DNA of 64,000 bases from Phycisphaeraceae bacterium (GTDB lineage: Bacteria > Planctomycetota > Phycisphaerae > Phycisphaerales > SM1A02). Every line of letters starts with the position of its first letter. Position 1 is the first letter of the stretch. Of the stretch, positions 19,179 to 27,685 are shown in pieces. The DNA lies in contig JAHBWZ010000010.1 of the NCBI GenBank assembly GCA_019636755.1, positions 1-64,000 on the forward strand. Direction: 5' to 3'. The position numbers and the translations under genes are program-made. The notes under the pieces were generated by a model. The model searched no databases. It was not told the DNA's origin and saw only the letters and a list, made by a program, of their open reading frames with translations.

Positions 19179-21191
19179 TCAGGCGCTGCGCAGCCGCTCC
19201 GCGGCGCGCAGCGGCTTGACCGGCCGTGCCGCCTCGCGCTGCCGCCGCATCTCCTCCGCCGCGCTGAACTCCGCACCGAACCGGACGAGGCGCATGGAGT
19301 TCAGGATGACCAGCAGGTACCCGAAGGCGTACAGCACCGGCGCAAGCCAGAGCGTGATGTTGCCGGTGGCGGCGAGCGCGAGCCCGAGAACCGCGAGGGC
19401 GAGCGAGAGCCCGATGTTCTGCGCGATGACCGATCGGGCGCGCCGCGCGAGTTCCAGCAGGAAGGGGATGTGGCGCAGATCGTCGTTCATCAGCGCCACG
19501 CCCGCGGAGTTGGTCGCGATGTCCGAACCGCTCAGTCCCATCGCGACGCCGACGTCGGCGCTCGCCAGGATGGGACCGTCGTTGATGCCGTCGCCCACGA
19601 CCAGCGTGCGGTGTCCCTTCCGCATGAGGTACATGAGTTCGCCGTGCTTCTCCTCGGGCAGGCACTCCGCCTCGATGGCATCCACGCCCACCGCGACGCC
19701 GACGCGCTTCGCGACCGAGAGGCGGTCGCCGGTGAACATGCAGACGCGCCGCACACCCAGGTGCCGGATGCGATCCACCACCTCGCGGGCGTTGCGGCGG
19801 AGGCGGTCCTCCAGGCCGATGGCACCCAGGTAGATGCCGTCCCGCATGACGTGCACGCCGGACATGCCCTCGATGCGTCCCTCCACCGCCCGCGCTTCAT
19901 CGCGGATCTCCGGCCTGAGCTCGATCAGCCAGTCCGCCCGGCCGGCGTGCAGGCTGGCGCCGCCCGCGCGGGCATGGACGCCGCGCCCGTGGGCTTCCTC
20001 GTAGTGTTCGATCGACGCGGGTTCGATCCGCGCCTGCGCGGCGGTGTCGAGAATCGAGCGGGCGAGCGGATGGTTGGAGGACTGTTCGGCATCGGCGGCC
20101 GCCTGGAGCAGGTCCGCGCCTTCGACGCCGGTGGCCGGCACCAGGCGGCTGACCGCGAAGCGACCCGTGGTCAGCGTGCCGGTCTTGTCCAGGACGACGG
20201 TATCGATCCCGCCGGCGGCCTCCAGCGTCTTCGTGTGCTTGATCATGATCCCGAGCCGCGCCGCGGCGGCGAATGCCGCGACCATCGCGGTCGGATGCGA
20301 GATCAGCAGGGCCCCGGGGCATGTGACGACCAGCACCGTGATCGCCCGCAGCGCCGCGTCATTCCGCACCAGTTCGTTGTCGCTCTTCGCGGTGAAGAAC
20401 CAGACGAGGCCCGCGACCATCAGGACGACGGGCACGTAGTACGCGGCGAGCTGCTCGATCAGTTCCTGCCGCTCCGTCCGGCTCGACTCCGCCTCGCGGA
20501 TCAGCGCCTCGACCTTGCCGATGGTCGTCTCGCCGGCGACGGCGGTGACCTCGATGTCGATCTGTCCCGTCAGGTTCGTCGTACCGGCGTAGACATCCGT
20601 GCCCACGGTGGCCTCGACCGGCACCGCCTCACCGGTGAGCGACGCCTGGTTGATGTCGCTGGAACCGGCGCGGATGCGACCGTCGACCGGCAGGTTCTCG
20701 CCGGGGCGGACGCGGACCATCTGGCCGACGCGCACCTCCGCGAGCGAGACCTCCCGCTCCACGCCGCCCTCGACCAGGCGGGCCGTATCCGGCGTGAGTT
20801 CGATGAGATCGCGGATGGCGCGCTGCGCGCCCCACGCCGTGCGGCTCAGGACCAGGTTGGCGGTCCACAGGAAGAACGCGAGGAATCCGGCGGCAAGGAA
20901 GTTCCCCGTGGCGACGGCGGCGGCGACCGCGAGGGACGCGAGCGTCTCGCTGGACGGCTGCCCGCGAAGCAGTTCCCGGCGCGCCCCCAGAATGAGCGGG
21001 ATCGCCAGGATGACGGCGCCGGCCGCCGCCGGGAGGGTCGCGATCTGCTCCTGCCAGCCGGCGATGGTGAGGATCCACGAGACGAGCAGCAGGACGCCGC
21101 CGAGCAGCGCGACGAAGAGGCGCCGCTCGAGGCGCTCGGCGCCGAGGCTCGGATCCATCACGGCAAGACCGGTGTCGGGGTCTCTGGACAT
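19179..21191 (-). CDS. P1B-type heavy-metal ATPase with CPG metal motif
   Basis: A 670-residue P-type ATPase: A-domain SLTGEAVPVE, phosphorylation site DKTGTLTTG, SSNHPLA (the HP motif of P1B pumps), MFTGDRLSVAKRVG and GDGINDGP hinge. The TM metal-site motif is TCPGALLISHP instead of the usual CPC, so one cysteine ligand is missing. There is no N-terminal metal-binding domain; TM helices begin at about residue 24. ATG 21191 has GGAGAG 8 nt upstream. Subtype and metal cannot be assigned; Cd/Zn/Co-type pumps and CPG-bearing relatives are possible. It is divergent from gpsA. Confidence 0.88.
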   Translation of the reverse strand: MSRDPDTGLAVMDPSLGAERLERRLFVALLGGVLLLVSWILTIAGWQEQIATLPAAAGAVILAIPLILGARRELLRGQPSSETLASLAVAAAVATGNFLAAGFLAFFLWTANLVLSRTAWGAQRAIRDLIELTPDTARLVEGGVEREVSLAEVRVGQMVRVRPGENLPVDGRIRAGSSDINQASLTGEAVPVEATVGTDVYAGTTNLTGQIDIEVTAVAGETTIGKVEALIREAESSRTERQELIEQLAAYYVPVVLMVAGLVWFFTAKSDNELVRNDAALRAITVLVVTCPGALLISHPTAMVAAFAAAARLGIMIKHTKTLEAAGGIDTVVLDKTGTLTTGRFAVSRLVPATGVEGADLLQAAADAEQSSNHPLARSILDTAAQARIEPASIEHYEEAHGRGVHARAGGASLHAGRADWLIELRPEIRDEARAVEGRIEGMSGVHVMRDGIYLGAIGLEDRLRRNAREVVDRIRHLGVRRVCMFTGDRLSVAKRVGVAVGVDAIEAECLPEEKHGELMYLMRKGHRTLVVGDGINDGPILASADVGVAMGLSGSDIATNSAGVALMNDDLRHIPFLLELARRARSVIAQNIGLSLALAVLGLALAATGNITLWLAPVLYAFGYLLVILNSMRLVRFGAEFSAAEEMRRQREAARPVKPLRAAERLRSA

Positions 21192-21335
21192 GGGGCGGAC
21201 TCTCCGGGCGCGCGATCGCGCGGCTCGCATGCGGGCGGGGCGGCATGGTACGGGAACCGGCAGGGCGAGGTTCGCCTGCAGGGGCAGGCTGCGCGGGTTG
21301 CTCCCCGCGGGCGCTTCGGGTGCAATGCGGGTCCT

Positions 21336-22376
21336 ATGCCGACCGCCCACGCCACCACGCCGGCAGCGCCCGTCGCCATCGTCGGTCCCGGTCAGATGGG
21401 GCTGGTCCTCGCGGACGCGCTGCACGCGGCCGGCCAGGCGGTCTGCCTGCTGGCCCGCGACGAGCACGAGGCGGCCGTCCTCCGCACCGATCGCGTGGAC
21501 GAGGTGCGACTGCCGGGGTTCGTCCTCGAGCGTGGCATCGAAGTCACCGCGGATCCGGAGGCGCTGCGCGAGCGGACGGTCATCATCGCCGCCGTTCCCG
21601 CGCAGTCCATTCGTGCCGCCTTCCGGCCGTTGCGCGGCGTCATCGACCCGGAAGCGCTGGTGATCTCTGCCGCGAAGGGGATCGAGGTCTCCACGCTCCT
21701 GACGCCGACCTCCGTCCTGGCCGAGGTGCTGGCGGACGGTGATCCCCCGGGCGGGCGCTTCGCGGCGCTCTCCGGCCCGACGGTCGCGGTCGAACTGGCG
21801 CGTCGACTCCCGGCCACGATGGTGGCCGCATCGCCCGACGAGCCGGTGGCCGCGGAGATCCAGAGGCTCTTCGATGCGACGCCATGGCTGCGGATCTACC
21901 GCCACCGCGATCGCCTGGGCATCGAACTGGCGGGCGCGATCAAGAACGTCATCGCGCTGGCGGCGGGAATCATCGACGGCATCGGCGCGGGCGCCAACTG
22001 CAAGAGTGCGCTGCTGGCCCGCGGACTCGCGGAGATGGCGCGGCTCGGCACCTCGCTGGGCGCCCAGCACGAGACGTTCTTCGGCGTCGGCGGGGTCGGT
22101 GATCTCGCCACGACGTGCTTCAGCGCGAGCGGTCGCAACCGCAGCTGCGGCGAACGACTGGGCCGGGGCGAGTCGCTGGACCGGATCCTTGCCTCGATGG
22201 TCACGGTGGTGGAGGGCGTACCGACCACCCGCGCCGTCCGCACGCTCGCGACGCGGGCCGGCATCGAGATGCCGATCTGCGACGCCGTCCACGAGATTCT
22301 CTTCGAGGGCCTGGAGCCTTCGCGGGCGATCCAGCGGCTCATGAACCGCCGGCCGATCGCGGAGATCGTCGGGTGA
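21336..22376 (+). CDS. gpsA: Glycerol-3-phosphate dehydrogenase [NAD(P)+]
   Basis: A 346-residue cytosolic protein: Rossmann motif VAIVGPGQMG (family GxGxxG/A), VISAAKGIEV, ALSGPTVAVELA, the catalytic lysine region LAGAIKNVIALAAGIIDG with GANCKSALLARGLAEM, and GVGGVGDLATTCFSASGRN. It reduces dihydroxyacetone phosphate to sn-glycerol-3-phosphate for phospholipid synthesis. ATG 21336 gives the expected length; the preceding box is TGCAAT at 9 nt, a weaker variant of the TAnnnT pattern. Confidence 0.95.
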   Translation: MPTAHATTPAAPVAIVGPGQMGLVLADALHAAGQAVCLLARDEHEAAVLRTDRVDEVRLPGFVLERGIEVTADPEALRERTVIIAAVPAQSIRAAFRPLRGVIDPEALVISAAKGIEVSTLLTPTSVLAEVLADGDPPGGRFAALSGPTVAVELARRLPATMVAASPDEPVAAEIQRLFDATPWLRIYRHRDRLGIELAGAIKNVIALAAGIIDGIGAGANCKSALLARGLAEMARLGTSLGAQHETFFGVGGVGDLATTCFSASGRNRSCGERLGRGESLDRILASMVTVVEGVPTTRAVRTLATRAGIEMPICDAVHEILFEGLEPSRAIQRLMNRRPIAEIVG

Positions 22377-22397
22377 CACGGCGCTGACCGGCCGCGG

Positions 22398-22685
22398 TCA
22401 CTCCTCCTCGTGAAAGCGGGCGCGGACCAGGTCATCGAGCGCCGCGACCGCCTCGTCGGCATCGGGGCCCACGGCAATGATCTCGATCTCCGTGTGCTGC
22501 GTGGCCGCGAGCACCATCATCTGCATGATGGACTTGCCGTCCGCCTCGGTGGCACGATCATCCAGGCGCTGCACGCGGATCGATGAGCCGAACCGCGATG
22601 CGGTCTCCGTGAAGAGCATCGCCGGTCGGGCGTGGAGTCCGAGCCTGTTCGCGATGCGAACGGTCTTGCGGCAGGTCTTTCCCAC
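22398..22685 (-). CDS. ptsH: Phosphocarrier protein HPr
   Basis: A 95-residue protein from GTG 22685. NRLGLHARPAM carries the phosphorylated histidine, and DGKSIMQMMVLAA carries the serine used by HPr kinase in other bacteria. GGAG lies about 10 nt before the GTG. It is the last gene of hpf-ptsN-ptsH (24-bp gap). No PTS permease or enzyme I is in the window, so a regulatory PTS is likely. Confidence 0.93.
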   Translation of the reverse strand: MGKTCRKTVRIANRLGLHARPAMLFTETASRFGSSIRVQRLDDRATEADGKSIMQMMVLAATQHTEIEIIAVGPDADEAVAALDDLVRARFHEEE

Positions 22686-22708
22686 GGCGGTCGGACTCCG
22701 GACGACCG

Positions 22709-23185
22709 TCAGCCGACCTGCGCCTTGGCATCCCACTCCTCGAGGAGCGCCACCACCTCGTCGGCGGTACGTGCCTGGCGGAGGAATCGCCGATGGGTGA
22801 GCTTGCTCAGGTTGCCGACGATCGCCTCCATCGCGTCCAGGTGATCCTCGGGCCGGTTGGCCGGGCTGATGAGGAGGAACACGGAGAAGACCGGCTGGCG
22901 GTCGAGCGCGTTGAACTCGACGCCCTCCACGGACCCGCCGATGCCCACGACCATCCGGTCGATCGCCGCATGCTTCACGTGCGGAACCGCGATCCCGTGC
23001 CCGAACCCGGTCGAACCGTGATTCTCCCGCTTGATGATCGACTCGAGGCACTCGTCACGCAGCGACGCGGGCAGGCCGCCGGCGGCGACGAGCGCGTCGA
23101 GCATCTCTGCCAGCGCCTCGTCGCGTTTCGTGCTGCGGAGTTCCGGGATGATCGCGTCCCGGACGACAAGATCAAGGAGCCTCAT
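22709..23185 (-). CDS. ptsN: PTS EIIA domain protein, PtsN/fructose type
   Basis: A 158-residue single EIIA domain. TGFGHGIAVPHVKH contains the phospho-accepting histidine; RPVFSVFLLISP-like and HLDAMEAIVGNLS segments follow the EIIA(Fru/Ntr) pattern. It takes phosphate from HPr and probably regulates rather than transports, because no membrane EIIB/EIIC is nearby. Its ATG overlaps the hpf stop by 4 bp, and ptsH follows, so the phosphate donor and acceptor are coexpressed with a ribosome hibernation factor. Confidence 0.9.
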   Translation of the reverse strand: MRLLDLVVRDAIIPELRSTKRDEALAEMLDALVAAGGLPASLRDECLESIIKRENHGSTGFGHGIAVPHVKHAAIDRMVVGIGGSVEGVEFNALDRQPVFSVFLLISPANRPEDHLDAMEAIVGNLSKLTHRRFLRQARTADEVVALLEEWDAKAQVG

Positions 23186-23505
23186 TGCTCGGGGCCTCCG
23201 GTCGCCTGGTGGTGGCGATTGTCGCGCAGGCGGCTCTTGTGATCGGTGAGCTGCCGGACCGACCGATCGGCACAGAGGTCGATCGAGGCGTAGAGATCCT
23301 CATGCTCGCCGCGGGAGATGAAGGGTTCGTGATGCTCGACGTCCACGATGATCTCTGCCGAGAACCCGCGCGGAACCTTGTCGAGGATGACCTCGACCTG
23401 CTGCACCCGGTCGAAGTACCTCGGGAGCTTCTCCGCCTTCTTGCGTGCGTACTCCTCGATCGCCACCGTGAGCTCCATGTGCTTGGAGCTGACCTTGATT
23501 TCCAC
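23182..23505 (-). CDS. hpf: Ribosome hibernation promoting factor, short form
   Basis: A 107-residue protein beginning MEIKVSSKHMELT (GTG start), matching the HPF/RaiA beta-alpha-beta fold: AIEEYARKKAEKLPRYF helix, VQQVEVILDKV strand, AEIIVDVEHHEPFISRGEHEDLYASID (two pieces) and a second helix DRSVRQLTDHKSRLRDNRHH. It binds the 30S subunit in stationary phase. It lacks the C-terminal dimerisation domain of long HPF. A strong AGGAGG lies 6 nt upstream, unusual for this window and consistent with a leadered mRNA. First gene of its operon. Confidence 0.93.
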   Translation of the reverse strand: MEIKVSSKHMELTVAIEEYARKKAEKLPRYFDRVQQVEVILDKVPRGFSAEIIVDVEHHEPFISRGEHEDLYASIDLCADRSVRQLTDHKSRLRDNRHHQATGGPEQ

Positions 23506-23511
23506 GCAGAT

Positions 23512-23517
23512 CCTCCT
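23512..23517 (-). promoter_or_regulatory. Strong Shine-Dalgarno of hpf
   Basis: AGGAGG on the minus strand 6 nt before GTG 23505; it fixes the GTG as start. Confidence 0.85.
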
Positions 23518-23595
23518 GATCTCGACCCGGGGACGGGAAGGCGCCCGCGGTCCGTCCGTTCCGTGCGGCGCACGATGCCGTCCGCATCGGCCCGT

Positions 23596-23601
23596 ACCAT
23601 A
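23596..23601 (-). promoter_or_regulatory. Possible -10 (TATGGT) of hpf-ptsN-ptsH
   Basis: TATGGT in an AT-richer patch about 90 nt upstream of hpf. It would give a leader of roughly 80 nt, in keeping with the strong ribosome site. Confidence 0.35.
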
Positions 23602-23754
23602 TCACGACCGACACCGCGGCGGCGTGGCGCGGCGGCCGGTGCGGCCCGGCGGCGTGCCCGAGCGTGCGTTCCGGCCGCATTCGTCCGATGCCGCCGTGCA
23701 TCCCGCCGGCGGGCGCCGCGGGGCGGCGCCGACACCCGGCGCACCGTCAGGCGG

Positions 23755-24708
23755 TCACGGACCGTGCGGCGCTGATGTCCGCGCTGCGCCGCCATCGATA
23801 CGTGCGTCCTCCGCGGTCCGGGCGCCGGTGGCGGCGGCCGGCGCGGCTCCCGGCTCGGCCTGCGCCGCCGGCAGGGGCGGTCCCGGCGAGACCACCAGTG
23901 CATCGCCCGGAAGGCCGCGCGAATCGGGCGCGAGCACGCCGCCGCTCACCGCGAACCGGATCGCCTCGTCGACCGTGATCGGGAGTTCGATCACGTCCGA
24001 CGGAGGAATACTGACCGTGTACCCCGTGAACGGCGTCGGCGAACTGGGAATGAACACGGTGACGAGTTCTCCGGTCCGTCGCTTGAGCGCCGCGATGGAG
24101 TCACCGGTCATGAAGCCGATCGACCAGACGCCGCGGCGCGGATACTCCGCGGCCACCACGCGATTGAACTTGATCGGCTGATCGTCGCTGAACAGGAAGT
24201 CCACGACCTGCTTGACGTGCGGATAGACCTGCTTGAAGACGGGCAGCGAGGTGATGATGCCTTCCAGTCGCCGGTAGAGGCGCCGACCGACGAACCCGCC
24301 CAGCAGCCGGCCGGCGATGTACACCGCCAGGATCGCGACCAGGAGTCCGATCGCATCCAGAATCCACCAGGAGTCCCACCACGTCAGGATGCGGTCGCGG
24401 CGGAGCCGCGCGACCATGATGCGTTCGTCCGGCAGCGCGCCGCCGGCCGCCGCGATCCGGAGGCGCTCCTGTCGCAGGTCGTCCTCGGCCGGGTTGAAGA
24501 CCTGCTGGAGCGGCTGCCAGACATGCGCGGCGTTGATGATGCCGACCTTGATGCTCTCGTTGATCGGCTTCGCGATGCGCGTGTGAACGAAGCCGTAGGC
24601 GGCGACGACGAGCCAGAGCGTGATGACCGAGGGAAGGAGGACCGCCAGGCCGCGCATGAAGGCACGACGGAAATCCTGGCCGAAGGTACGCGGTGCTGAG
24701 TCGCTCAT
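23755..24708 (-). CDS. DUF502 family membrane protein
   Basis: A 317-residue protein with two TM helices (about 20-42, GLAVLLPSVITLWLVVAAYG; about 120-142, AIGLLVAILAVYIAGRLLGG). The signature segments are LPVFKQVYPHVKQVVDFL, VAAEYPRRGVWSIGFMTG and VFIPSSPTPFTGYTVSIPPSDV, all typical of DUF502. About 55 residues separate the two TM helices, more than usual for the family (about 200 aa total), and the Ala/Pro-rich tail of some 60 residues is also extra. Function is unknown for the family. A TATACT box lies 30 nt upstream. Confidence 0.85.
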   Translation of the reverse strand: MSDSAPRTFGQDFRRAFMRGLAVLLPSVITLWLVVAAYGFVHTRIAKPINESIKVGIINAAHVWQPLQQVFNPAEDDLRQERLRIAAAGGALPDERIMVARLRRDRILTWWDSWWILDAIGLLVAILAVYIAGRLLGGFVGRRLYRRLEGIITSLPVFKQVYPHVKQVVDFLFSDDQPIKFNRVVAAEYPRRGVWSIGFMTGDSIAALKRRTGELVTVFIPSSPTPFTGYTVSIPPSDVIELPITVDEAIRFAVSGGVLAPDSRGLPGDALVVSPGPPLPAAQAEPGAAPAAATGARTAEDARIDGGAARTSAPHGP

Positions 24709-24738
24709 CCGGATGGCGGTGCTGGAACGAAGGACGCG

Positions 24739-24744
24739 AGTATA
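24739..24744 (-). promoter_or_regulatory. -10 box (TATACT) of DUF502 gene
   Basis: TATACT on the minus strand, 30 nt before ATG 24708; predicts a leader of about 23 nt. Confidence 0.5.
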
Positions 24745-24817
24745 CCGGCGGGGGTGTACCCGGACACGACCGGCGGCGCGCCCGCGTGCAGGCGGCCGTG
24801 GCCGCCGCGGCGACGCC

Positions 24818-26248
24818 TTACCGTCGTGCCATCGGGAGTGGAATGAGCAGGTAGCCGCCGCCGCGCCGGACGGTCAGGTCCAGGCGTTCACGCGGCGCGA
24901 GCGTGAGCGCGCGGCGGAGGTCGACCGGGCAGCGGATCGGCAGAGGTCCCACCATGACGACGGTGTCACCGACGCGCACACCGGCCGCATCCGCGATGGA
25001 GCGGGCGGTGACACGGGTGACGAGCAGACCGTCGTTCGTGCCCTCCGCATCGAACGCGATGCCGAGCCGCAGCACCGGTTCCGCCGGCGCGCGCAGGCGG
25101 GCGGTCCATCGCGCGAGGAGCGGTTCGATCTCCGCAAGCGGGCGATCGAATGCACGCTCGAGGGCGTGCAGGCCGCTCTGGTCGTCCCACCAGCCGTCGA
25201 CCAGCGCGCGGTACCACGCGCCCAGCCGGCCGTGCCCGGCGACAAAGCGGAAGAGCGCCCGCGCCTGCGGATAGAGCTGGTTCGCCCGCGCCATGAAGTG
25301 CGCCGCGGGCATCGCGGCGAGTTCACGCAGCGGGACGAGGCGACCGCTGCGGGCCAGTTCGCCGGCGTGGGCATCCCGGTCATTCGGAAGAAACTCGACG
25401 ACGCCGTCCCGGCGGATCTCAGCGTGTTCGTGGAGCGACGCGAGTCCCTCCTGGAACCAGAGCGGGTGCGGCTGCCGCTGCGCCAGTCGCTCCATGTGCC
25501 CGAAGTGCATGGCGTGGACGAACTCGTGCCGGAGCGCCGGTCCCGTGTTGCGCGTCACCAGCGTCCTCGACGCGTGTTCGTACCGGCCCGCGACCCGGGA
25601 TCCGGCGTCGATCAGCCGCGCGGCGATCACCGGCGCCGGGATCACGATCGCCACCGGATCCGGGAGTCCGCCCGCGAAGTACTCCCGCGCCAGTCGATCG
25701 TGCAGGTCCTCGATCATCCGCCGCGTGGCGTCGTGGGCACGCCGATCGAGCGCCGAGACCCAGAGGATGCGCCGCGCCGGATCGCGTTCGAGGATCGCGT
25801 CCGCGCCGAGGACACCCGACCAGCGTGCCTCGAGCGTCCGGAAGGCGCGTTCGATCCCGTCGCGCCAGTCCGCTTCGAGCGCGGCGAAGCCCGCCGCGGC
25901 ACGGACCGGTGCAAGCGCCGGTTCCGCCAGGATCCGATCCATGTCACGGAAGCCGCGGACCATGGCCTGGCGGAGATGGCGCGCGGCCTCGTCGGTCCGT
26001 CCGATCATCGCCGCGGCGACCGCGCAGTCGTACGCGGTCAGCGGATGCAGGTCGCCGATCTCCGCGGCGCGGTCCAGCGCCGCCTCGCGCGCGCCGTCCC
26101 GGCAGAGGTCCCGGATCGCCTGCTGCGCGGACCGCGACGCGGCGTCGGGAATCCCCGCACGGGCGTCGGCGGGCATCATCAACAGGAGGCCGGCGCTGAG
26201 GCCGGCGCGCAGGCCCGACCGCGTCATCCACCGGCGGTCCGCGCTCAT
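24818..26248 (-). CDS. Exported zinc peptidase-like protein with PDZ domain
   Basis: A 476-residue protein with a signal peptide (about 1-31, ending MPADARA-G). Residues 40-95 look like TPR-type helices. HEFVHAMHFGH in the middle, followed by QPHPLWFQEGLASLHEHAE, forms a gluzincin-like HExxH...E site, as in DUF1570-type planctomycete peptidases. The last 90 residues form a PDZ domain (NDGLLVTRVTARSIADAAGVRVGDTVVMVG, in pieces). Probably a periplasmic or surface protease whose PDZ module binds substrate. Last gene of thioesterase-purN-peptidase (4-bp overlaps); no functional link is obvious. Confidence 0.75.
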   Translation of the reverse strand: MSADRRWMTRSGLRAGLSAGLLLMMPADARAGIPDAASRSAQQAIRDLCRDGAREAALDRAAEIGDLHPLTAYDCAVAAAMIGRTDEAARHLRQAMVRGFRDMDRILAEPALAPVRAAAGFAALEADWRDGIERAFRTLEARWSGVLGADAILERDPARRILWVSALDRRAHDATRRMIEDLHDRLAREYFAGGLPDPVAIVIPAPVIAARLIDAGSRVAGRYEHASRTLVTRNTGPALRHEFVHAMHFGHMERLAQRQPHPLWFQEGLASLHEHAEIRRDGVVEFLPNDRDAHAGELARSGRLVPLRELAAMPAAHFMARANQLYPQARALFRFVAGHGRLGAWYRALVDGWWDDQSGLHALERAFDRPLAEIEPLLARWTARLRAPAEPVLRLGIAFDAEGTNDGLLVTRVTARSIADAAGVRVGDTVVMVGPLPIRCPVDLRRALTLAPRERLDLTVRRGGGYLLIPLPMARR

Positions 26249-26952
26249 CGCGTGATCTCCGCGGCGCCGGCGCCGCCGCAGCGCCGCTCCGGGCCCCGGG
26301 CCGGCGCGGCGCCCGGCACCAGGACGCCCCGCTCGTAGAGCCGCAGCGCCTCGGGATACGCAAGGCACTCCTGCCGGAAGACGCGCGCGGCGAGCGACGC
26401 GACGGTGTCATCCGGCAGCACGGGGCAGGAGCGGCGCAGCAGGACCGGTCCCTGGTCGTAGTGCTCGTCGACGAGGTGCACCGTGCATCCGCTGTGACGC
26501 CGTCCGGCGGCCAGGACCGCCGCATGCACGCGGTCGCCGTGCATCCCCGGACCGCCGAAGTCCGGGAGGAGCGATGGATGGATGTTGACCATGCGATGCC
26601 TGCGATGCGGCGCCACCCGCACCCAGCGCAGCCAGCCGCAGAGACAGACCAGGTCCGGCGCGGCGCTGTCCAGCAGCCGGTCGACGGCATCGTGCGCCGC
26701 CGCCTCCGCAGCCGCGTCACGCGGGTCCCGCACCGGCACGATCTCCACGCGCACACCGCGCGCCCGGACCCGTTCGATGCCCGGCGCCGACGGCCGGGAG
26801 GCGATCGCGAGGTCGACCGTCGCCGAGAGGCGGCCGCTGTCGATCGCATCCAGCAGGTTGAGCAGCGTGCGCCCGCCGCCGCTCAGCATGCCCGCGAGGC
26901 GCAGTCGCGGCGCCCGTGCCCGGCCCCCGGCGGCCGCCGCGCACCCGCTCAT
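26245..26952 (-). CDS. purN: Phosphoribosylglycinamide formyltransferase
   Basis: A 235-residue protein with the formyltransferase core: LAGMLSGGGRTLLNLLDAI (phosphate loop; most family members have GSGSN), VNIHPSLLPDFGGPGMHGDRVHAAVL carrying the catalytic His and the HPSLLP motif, and VDEHYDQGPVLLRR with the catalytic Asp. It transfers a formyl group to GAR in purine synthesis. The GGGRT loop replaces the usual SGSGSN, a mild variation. The Ala/Arg-rich N-terminal 15 residues and the 25-residue C-terminal tail are extra. ATG overlaps the upstream thioesterase stop. Confidence 0.88.
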   Translation of the reverse strand: MSGCAAAAGGRARAPRLRLAGMLSGGGRTLLNLLDAIDSGRLSATVDLAIASRPSAPGIERVRARGVRVEIVPVRDPRDAAAEAAAHDAVDRLLDSAAPDLVCLCGWLRWVRVAPHRRHRMVNIHPSLLPDFGGPGMHGDRVHAAVLAAGRRHSGCTVHLVDEHYDQGPVLLRRSCPVLPDDTVASLAARVFRQECLAYPEALRLYERGVLVPGAAPARGPERRCGGAGAAEITR

Positions 26953-27359
26953 CGTGCGGAGATCCCCACCGTGGATGCCGATCGGAACGGGATCGGCCTG
27001 CCTTCGGCGTCGACGGCGACCATGGTCACCGCGGCCTCGGTCACGAGGACGATCTCCTGCGTCAGGTACCGCTCGGACTCGACGACGATGCGCACCGTGA
27101 TCGACGAGGTCCCCAGTCGCGTGCTCTGGGTCCGGAACGACACGACATCGCCGACCAGCACCGGCGCGCGGAAGTCCACCCGGTCCAGGCTCGCCGTCAC
27201 CCAGCGGTGATGGCCGTGCCGGCGCGCCTCGATGAACGCCGCCTGGTCGATGAATGAGAGAACGACACCGCCGAAGATCGTCCCGTACTGGTTCGTGTCG
27301 CGCGGCATCATGACGACCCGAAGGGCGTCGTGAAGCGGGGGGGCGGGGGATGTGGTCAT
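26949..27359 (-). CDS. Acyl-CoA thioesterase, hotdog fold (YciA-like)
   Basis: A 136-residue hotdog protein. MMPRDTNQYGTIFGGVVLSFIDQAA holds the family pattern P.d.N..G..fGG..l..mD, with Asp on the central helix as expected for the YciA/BFIT-like acyl-CoA thioesterases; VDFRAPVLVGDVVSF follows. It hydrolyses acyl-CoA thioesters. ATG 27359 has a GGGAG site 4-5 nt upstream. First of a three-gene operon with purN. Confidence 0.87.
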   Translation of the reverse strand: MTTSPAPPLHDALRVVMMPRDTNQYGTIFGGVVLSFIDQAAFIEARRHGHHRWVTASLDRVDFRAPVLVGDVVSFRTQSTRLGTSSITVRIVVESERYLTQEIVLVTEAAVTMVAVDAEGRPIPFRSASTVGISAR

Positions 27360-27685
27360 GGGCTCCCTGCTGGTGACTCCCGGAACGCCGGGGCGAACGG
27401 CGGGCCCGCGGCCCGCCACGGGAACGTCGGGCGACATGCAGGACCGGACGCACGGTGCCTCCGGCGCCGTCGTGGAATCCCGGCACGATATGCGGAGCGG
27501 GCCCCGCCCCGTCGCCGGTCCACCGCACGCCGGGCCGACCGGCACCGGTCGGTGCACAGGCGCGTCGACGGATGGCGATGGATCTCCGCCGCCGCGCTGG
27601 ACACGCGCGTGCCGCCGTGCAACACTCACGCGGTCCCGCGCCCCCCGGGAGGGGAGGGGGAAGGCGCGGGCATCGACGCCACGCC
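27360..27685. other. Intergenic region, divergent thioesterase operon / FG-GAP gene
   Basis: 326 bp without a gene. It contains a GGCGGGC-CCGCG-GCCCGCC hairpin at 27399-27417 and should hold promoters for both flanking units, though I see no convincing TAnnnT box close to ATG 27686. Confidence 0.4.

Noticed and set aside
18183-22376. 1397-codon open frame on the plus strand, continuing upstream from the gpsA frame
   Set aside because: Only its last 347 codons are gpsA; upstream it runs out of frame through the THUMP gene and antisense to the P1B ATPase and shows no domain.
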